Source of the DNA: Oxalobacteraceae bacterium
GTDB taxonomy: Bacteria > Pseudomonadota > Gammaproteobacteria > Burkholderiales > Burkholderiaceae_D
Direction of reading: 5' to 3'
DNA length: 63,779 nucleotides
Assembly: GCA_013284265.1 (NCBI GenBank)
Contig: JABTBR010000043.1
Location: 1 to 63,779 of the forward strand
This document shows positions 59,455 through 63,779 of this stretch, in pieces. Below the pieces are notes generated by a model. That model worked only from the letters and a program-made list of their open reading frames with translations, had not been told where the DNA came from and searched no databases. Within the stretch, counting starts at the first letter, position 1. Every line of letters starts with the position of its first letter. Made by a program: the position numbers and the translations under genes.

Positions 59455-60321
59455 TTAAATGGCTGCGAGCAAGGGCGCCGGCACGGTATCGACTTCGTTC
59501 AGCTTGGATTTGGGCGTGGTCAGCTTGGCGCGCGCGCGCGACGGTGGCAGGCGGCGCAGGGTTTTTAGTGCTTCCGGATCCTTGATGCCGATGGTGCGCT
59601 GGTCCACGCTGATCAGGCCGATTTCATTGAAGGCCGACAGCGTGCGGCTGACCGTTTCCAGGGTCAGGCCCAGGTAGCTGCCGATTTCGTGGCGCGTCAT
59701 GCGCAGATTGAACAGTTTGCTCGAATAACCCATCTGGGCGAAGCGGTCGGCCAGGGCGATCAGGAAGCGCGCCACGCGCGCCTCGGCGCTGAGTGCGCCC
59801 AGCATGCCGATCATGGCTTGCTCGCGCACCAGTTCGCGGCTCATGACGCCGTACATCATGTTTTCCAGCTCCAGGTGCACGCGCCCCAGCGCGGTCAGCT
59901 TTTTGAAGGGCAGCAGGATCAGGTCGCAGTCGGACAGGGCCACGGCCTCGGACGAGTAATGGCGGGTGTGGATGCCGTCGACGCCGAGCATATCGCCCTT
60001 CATGGGGAAGCTGAGCACTTGTTCATTGCCGAATTCGTCGATCAGCACGGTCTTGAGAAAGCCGGAATTGACGATGTAGAGGGTGTCGAACGGTTGGCCG
60101 ATGGTGTGGACGCGTTGGCCGGTCTTGAACTGGACGTGCTGGAACAGCAGCTCTTCGGTGGTGACCGAACAGGCGGTCGGGATATGCAGCAAATCGCAGA
60201 CTTCCTTCAGGTTGGACCAGAGCCGGCCCTGACGCTGGCGGCCCGCTTCCATTGACGACGATTGCATGGTCGTGGTCATGGACGAGCGGAATTCAGGCGT
60301 TTGCGTAGACAGCATGTTCAT
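59455..60321 (-). CDS. Crp/Fnr family transcriptional regulator
   Basis: A 288-residue regulator. Cyclic-nucleotide-type beta-roll about 55-165 (LFQHVQFKTGQRVHTIGQPF), dimer helix, then the helix-turn-helix MTRHEIGSYLGLTLETVSRT (about 208-227). The Fnr Fe-S cysteine cluster (C-x2-C-x5-C) is absent: only Cys42, Cys51 and one Cys in SDCDLILL are present. So it should not sense oxygen like Fnr. An N-terminal Met/Ser/Thr-rich tail of 30 residues and a charged C-terminal tail (RARAKLTTPKSKLNE) are unusual. Confidence 0.9.
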   Translation of the reverse strand: MNMLSTQTPEFRSSMTTTMQSSSMEAGRQRQGRLWSNLKEVCDLLHIPTACSVTTEELLFQHVQFKTGQRVHTIGQPFDTLYIVNSGFLKTVLIDEFGNEQVLSFPMKGDMLGVDGIHTRHYSSEAVALSDCDLILLPFKKLTALGRVHLELENMMYGVMSRELVREQAMIGMLGALSAEARVARFLIALADRFAQMGYSSKLFNLRMTRHEIGSYLGLTLETVSRTLSAFNEIGLISVDQRTIGIKDPEALKTLRRLPPSRARAKLTTPKSKLNEVDTVPAPLLAAI

Positions 60322-60635
60322 CTCCTGGTTTCAGGTAGGTCAGATTTAAGAGCTTTGGGAACTGGGCGTGCGGCGAGCGGCGCTGGCAATCGCGTGCAAA
60401 CCCCGCTTGCGTGCGCTCGACTGGCGCCGGACTCGTTTGCGCGCCAAACCAGGCTGGACCAGAAGGGGTCGGGCTGTGCTTGACTGGCGAGCAACTGAAT
60501 CGTCTGGTTTCAGTATGCCAACGACGTTGGGGGATTGATATCAGTAAGCGCTGAATATGCGCGTAGGAGCTGGCGCGAATTTGTAGGAGTTATCCTAACG
60601 AAAATGCGCGCCACCCAGCGGGAACGGGCGTTCCT
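60322..60635. other. Gap of 314 bases between regulators
   Basis: No gene, repeat or clear operator could be seen between the Crp/Fnr start and the response regulator stop. The region is GC-rich apart from the TTGATATCAG stretch at about 60535, which lacks the spacing of an Fnr box. Confidence 0.5.
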
Positions 60636-61280
60636 TCAGGTTTTGAAAGGCGACAGCAGGCGATGCGCTACCGCATATTGAACCATTTCAGACAGGGAGC
60701 TCATCCCCATTTTCTGCATGATGCGGGTTTTATGGGTGCTGACGGTCTTCACGCTCAGGTGCAGGCTGTTGGCGATCTCGGTGATCGACTTGCCCGCCAC
60801 CAGCAGCGAAAACACCTCGAACTCGCGGTCCGACAACTGCTTGTGCAGCAGGCTCTCGTTGGGCGCCATGATGTTCAGGGCCAGTTGTTCGGCCACCTCG
60901 GTGCTGATGTAGGGGCGGCCCGAGGCGACCTTGCGGATCGCGCCCACCAGCTGGGTGCCGGCGCTCTCCTTGGTCAGATAGCCCTGGGCGCCGGCGCGGA
61001 TGGCGCGCACCGCGTACTGCTCTTCCTCGTGCATGGTCAGGATCAGGATGGCCAGCTTGGGCGCTTCGCTGCGGATCTGGCGGATCAGGTCGACGCCGCT
61101 GCGTCCGGGCATGGACAGGTCGAGCATCAGCAGGTCGAAGCCGCCCTGGCGTACGTGGCTGAGCACTTCGAAGCCATCGATGGCTTCGCCCACGATATCG
61201 ATATCCGGTGCGCCGTCGAGGATGCGTTTGAGGCCCTCGCGCATAATGGTGTGGTCGTCGGCAATGACAATTCGGATCAT
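60636..61280 (-). CDS. NarL/FixJ-type response regulator
   Basis: A 214-residue regulator with an N-terminal receiver domain (RIVIADDHTIMREGLKRILD; phospho-acceptor Asp in LLMLDLSMPGRSG near residue 55; Lys in YLTKESAG) and a C-terminal LuxR-type helix-turn-helix (SDREFEVFSLLVAGKSITEI). The partner histidine kinase is not in this window. The frame continues upstream to 61418, but the ATG at 61280 starts the receiver domain as in relatives. Target genes are not indicated by position. Confidence 0.93.
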   Translation of the reverse strand: MIRIVIADDHTIMREGLKRILDGAPDIDIVGEAIDGFEVLSHVRQGGFDLLMLDLSMPGRSGVDLIRQIRSEAPKLAILILTMHEEEQYAVRAIRAGAQGYLTKESAGTQLVGAIRKVASGRPYISTEVAEQLALNIMAPNESLLHKQLSDREFEVFSLLVAGKSITEIANSLHLSVKTVSTHKTRIMQKMGMSSLSEMVQYAVAHRLLSPFKT

Positions 61281-61434
61281 AGGTCTTGGAAGGTAATGCT
61301 GCGCGCGGTCGCGCTTGCGGCAAGGATGGATGAAGGCTAGCGTCAGAATACTACTATAAACGGGGCGGGTTTGTTGTTTGCTCAATATTGATGCAGTCGC
61401 CAACAGGGCGGGGCGCAAGGGCCCCGCCGCCGTC

Positions 61435-61902
61435 TCAGGCGCTGCCGGGCTCCTTGATCAGGCGGTGCACCAGCACCGGGATCGTGGTGTGCGCCAGCAC
61501 CTTGTTGGTCACGCTGCCCAGCAGCAGCTGGCCCCAGCCGCTGCGTCCGTGCGAGCCCATGAAGATCAGGTCGCAGCCGCTGCTGGCGGCCACGTCGACG
61601 ATCTTGTGGGCGGTGTTTTCGGCAAACGCGGTCATGCCCTCGCAGCGCAGGCCGCGCTGGTTGGCCGCGTCGAGGATAGACTGCACATGCTCCTGGCCGG
61701 CGCGGCGCATCGCGGCGAGGTATTCCTCCTCGCTGGGATAGCTGGGGGGGATGATTTCCACATAGATTGGATACTGGTATTCGGGCGCCACGAACAGGGC
61801 CAGCACCTCGGCCCCCATCTGCTCGGCAAACGCCACGCCGGCGCAGGCCGTTTTGCTCGATACCGCCGAACCATCGGTCGTAATCAAGATTTTCCGGTAC
61901 AT
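61435..61902 (-). CDS. Universal stress protein (UspA family)
   Basis: A 155-residue nucleotide-binding USP domain protein. It has YRKILITTDGSAVSSKTACA at the N terminus and the ATP-loop GSHGRSGWGQLLLGSVTNKV (about 119-138). The YQYPIYVEIIPPSYPSEEEY insert after the second strand is typical of a subset in Oxalobacteraceae. The ATG at 61902 has GGAGGATGACC before it; an alternative ATG lies six bases upstream. It stands next to the response regulator and the Crp/Fnr gene, a stress or redox group. Confidence 0.93.
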   Translation of the reverse strand: MYRKILITTDGSAVSSKTACAGVAFAEQMGAEVLALFVAPEYQYPIYVEIIPPSYPSEEEYLAAMRRAGQEHVQSILDAANQRGLRCEGMTAFAENTAHKIVDVAASSGCDLIFMGSHGRSGWGQLLLGSVTNKVLAHTTIPVLVHRLIKEPGSA

Positions 61903-62388
61903 GGTCATCCTCCCTCGTGTCGACGCTGCTGCCGCGTCGCCTGCCATTGAAGCGGGACCCCGCTGATGGGGACTAGCTTAATTGTAGTCCCGATTTACAT
62001 TATTATTAGTTCGTAAAGACTTGATGTTCCTCAATAAACCCTTTGTTGTCTCCCAAAGTCATTGTGCGCGCCAGTGTTTTTCTGTGCAGCTATTTTTGCA
62101 TGGCAGCACTGCTTTTGTGTCTTCCGGCGTGCTATCGGGATTGAAGCGATGTTAGTATCTGCAAATACAACAGTAAACTTCATTTTTACCCATATAAAAA
62201 GGGACGCGGCCGGGCTTTCCGATACTGGACATTGAATAAGCGGGTAACGCCCTGCTACACTCGCGTAAGCGCGTTATTATTGCCGGGCGTCATTACTCAG
62301 CCATACGCCAGAGTGAGACAAGCACGTACTGAAGGTGTTAAAACATCCTTCTTAGGCAGGGAAATTTACAATATGGAGAAGCAGGGAC
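61903..62388. other. Divergent gap between usp and cheZ
   Basis: These 486 bases carry the promoters of the universal stress gene (left) and of cheZ (right), AT-rich around 61985-62080 and 62155-62200. No gene, operator or flagellar-type sigma28 promoter was recognised with confidence. Confidence 0.5.
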
Positions 62389-63237
62389 ATGACCAACGCC
62401 GCTGATGATTTCGACTCACTATTTGATGAAGTGTCTGCCCAAAGCAAGACAGCAGCGCCCGCAGCCGCTCCCGCCCCCAAGGCCGCCGCCGGGGACGATG
62501 ATCTGGAAAACCTGTTTGACGAAGTCTCCGCGGCCCGACCGGCCGACGCGGTAGCCGCGGCCCCGGCCCCGGCGCCATCCCCCGCGGCAGCGCCCGCGCC
62601 GGCCGCCGCGGAAGCGGGCGGCGACATCGATCCCGCCACCGACAAGCCGATGTTCGAACGCCTGGGCGGCATCGTGCGCCTGCTGCACGATTCGCTGCGC
62701 GAGCTGGGCTACGACAAGGCCCTGACCGAGGCGTCGTCCCAGATCAACGATGCCCAGGACCGCCTCGAATATGTGGCCACCCTGACCGAGCAGGCCGCCA
62801 ACAAGGTACTCAATACCCTGGACGAGGGCATGCCGGCCCAGGATGTGCTGTCCAAGCAGTCCAAGGACATGGAAGTGCGCTGGGCCGCGCTGTTTGCCGG
62901 CACGCTCAGCCTGGACGAGTTCAAGCAGCTGGCGGGCGACTCGAAAGCCTTCGCCCAGGCCGTGTCGGAGGCGACCGAGGCCGAAAAGGCGCGCCTGCTC
63001 GAAATCATGATGGCCCAGGATTTCCAGGACATCACGGGTCAACTGATCAAGAAGGTCGTGACGATCACCAAGACGGTCGAACACGAACTGGCGGAACTGC
63101 TGCGCGACAATGCGCCGCCGGCGGTGCGCGAGAAGATAGCGCAAAAAGAGGTTTCGCTGATGTCGGGCCCTTCGGCTCCGGCGGTGGCGCTGAACCAGGA
63201 CAATGTCGACGACCTTCTTGCTGATCTGGGATTCTAA
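62389..63237 (+). CDS. cheZ: Chemotaxis phosphatase CheZ
   Basis: A 282-residue CheY-P phosphatase. The catalytic helix has EIMMAQDFQDITGQLIKKVV (about 203-222, with the key Asp and Gln), and the C-terminal VDDLLADLGF is the CheY-binding peptide. The N-terminal 85 residues are an Ala/Pro-rich extension missing from E. coli CheZ, with two repeated DxLFDEVSA elements at 9-17 and about 38-46. The ribosome site is GGAGAAGCAGGGAC. The stop overlaps the cheA start by one base (TAATG). Confidence 0.93.
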   Translation: MTNAADDFDSLFDEVSAQSKTAAPAAAPAPKAAAGDDDLENLFDEVSAARPADAVAAAPAPAPSPAAAPAPAAAEAGGDIDPATDKPMFERLGGIVRLLHDSLRELGYDKALTEASSQINDAQDRLEYVATLTEQAANKVLNTLDEGMPAQDVLSKQSKDMEVRWAALFAGTLSLDEFKQLAGDSKAFAQAVSEATEAEKARLLEIMMAQDFQDITGQLIKKVVTITKTVEHELAELLRDNAPPAVREKIAQKEVSLMSGPSAPAVALNQDNVDDLLADLGF

Positions 63238-63779
63238 TGGACGATATGCTCAAGGACTTCGTCGTCGAGGCGATGGATCTGGCAGTCAACGTGGAAGAGC
63301 ATCTGCTGCGGCTCGAGCGTGACCCGGACAACAAAGAAACACTGAACGCCGTGTTCCGCTCCTTCCACACCATCAAGGGTGGCGCGGGCTTCATGAATCT
63401 GCCGGCCATGGTGGCGGCCTGCCATCTGACCGAAAACCTGTTCGACGCCCTGCGCACCGGCGCCGCCCCCGTCACCCCGATCGCGATCGAGGCGGCCTTG
63501 CAGGCCTCCGGCTTCGTGGCCGACCAGCTGGCCGAACTGTCCAACGGCGCCGAACCCGACAGCCTGGCCGCCATGCCGGACGAGCTGGAGCTGATACTGA
63601 CCAACGCCATCGAAGGCAAGTCCTCGGCACCGGCGGCGGCGCCGGCGCCCGCGGCGGCGCCAGCTCCCGCCCCGGCGCCCGCTGCGGCCGCGGCCAGCGC
63701 CGCGCCCGCCGTCGCCACCGCGTCGGCCGATGGCCTGGACTGGGAAGGCATGTATGAAGCGGTGACCCCGGCCGGCACC
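63237..63779 (+). CDS. cheA: Chemotaxis histidine kinase CheA (partial, 5' end)
   Basis: The first 181 codons of CheA, cut off by the window end. The HPt domain (about 1-110) includes the phospho-accepting His in FRSFHTIKGGAGFMNLPA near residue 45. An Ala/Pro-rich linker begins near residue 128 and continues to the edge. The TAATG overlap with cheZ shows a shared operon. The kinase, CheW-like and dimer domains lie downstream of the window. Confidence 0.94.
   Translation, partial: MDDMLKDFVVEAMDLAVNVEEHLLRLERDPDNKETLNAVFRSFHTIKGGAGFMNLPAMVAACHLTENLFDALRTGAAPVTPIAIEAALQASGFVADQLAELSNGAEPDSLAAMPDELELILTNAIEGKSSAPAAAPAPAAAPAPAPAPAAAAASAAPAVATASADGLDWEGMYEAVTPAGT

Noticed and set aside
60530..60545. 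TTGATATCAG near 60535 as an Fnr/Crp-type site
   Set aside because: The two halves lack the four-base spacer of an Fnr box, so it is probably chance.
1..63779. tRNA, rRNA, CRISPR or prophage features
   Set aside because: No cloverleaf, conserved rRNA stretch, spaced short repeats or phage structural genes were found by eye; a tRNA or covariance search would settle this.

Overview
The window is about 64% GC chromosomal DNA from a betaproteobacterium, most likely an Oxalobacteraceae member of the Massilia/Duganella/Janthinobacterium group. This rests on inference from a PEP-CTERM secreted protein, many TonB-dependent receptors and LysR regulators, a CheZ-CheA chemotaxis block, and beta-type BamC, TrpS and HemP. 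No rRNA, tRNA, CRISPR array, transposase or prophage was seen.

Layout. 1-6.4 kb is a housekeeping run on the + strand: htpX, a YciO-type protein, an M50 peptidase, trpS, a methyltransferase, dapA and bamC. 6.6-13.4 kb holds a small Ala-rich lipoprotein, the ribosomal oxygenase roxA, slyD, and mutS overlapped by a degenerate phosphoesterase-like gene. 13.4-15.3 kb is an accessory patch: two coupled small genes bounded by a 47-bp direct repeat, then hipB with an internally deleted hipA. 15.4-19 kb has GFA, DUF1569, DJ-1/PfpI, LysR and SRPBCC genes. 19.3-22.9 kb encodes a very large secreted metalloprotease ending in a dockerin, followed at once by a PEP-CTERM protein carrying a cohesin domain. 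23-27.4 kb has a CidA/CidB pair, an NAD(P)-binding protein with a divergent LysR gene, and an unrecognised membrane protein. 27.5-33.3 kb is a LacI-controlled beta-glucan locus (GH16 with a ricin-type lectin, and GH3). 33.6-41.7 kb has cspA, a LuxR regulator, a serine hydrolase, agmatinase with a LysR gene, and an ECF42-type sigma factor with two DGPF/YciI proteins and a VOC protein. 42-47.9 kb has a TonB receptor divergent from a GntR gene, then a LysR/aldo-keto reductase pair. 47.9-49.5 kb contains a recQ remnant, a KGG stress protein and a PNPOx-like stress protein. 49.6-57.3 kb is a Fur-boxed operon (PepSY membrane protein, DUF2271 protein with an FMN-attachment motif, DUF4198 protein, ApbE, NADPH flavoprotein) followed by a TonB receptor. 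57.4-62 kb has DUF2325, a small protein and hemP in one Fur-boxed operon, a Crp/Fnr regulator, a NarL-type response regulator and a universal stress protein. The window ends inside cheZ-cheA.

The most interesting points are: (1) the cohesin/dockerin pair, which looks like a one-enzyme surface docking system; (2) the extracytosolic flavin electron-transfer operon under Fur; (3) a family of about 100-bp palindromic repeats, five complete copies of which all sit between convergent genes; (4) an ECF42 module with a matching upstream promoter motif; (5) the repeat-bounded two-gene cassette next to the decayed hipBA locus.
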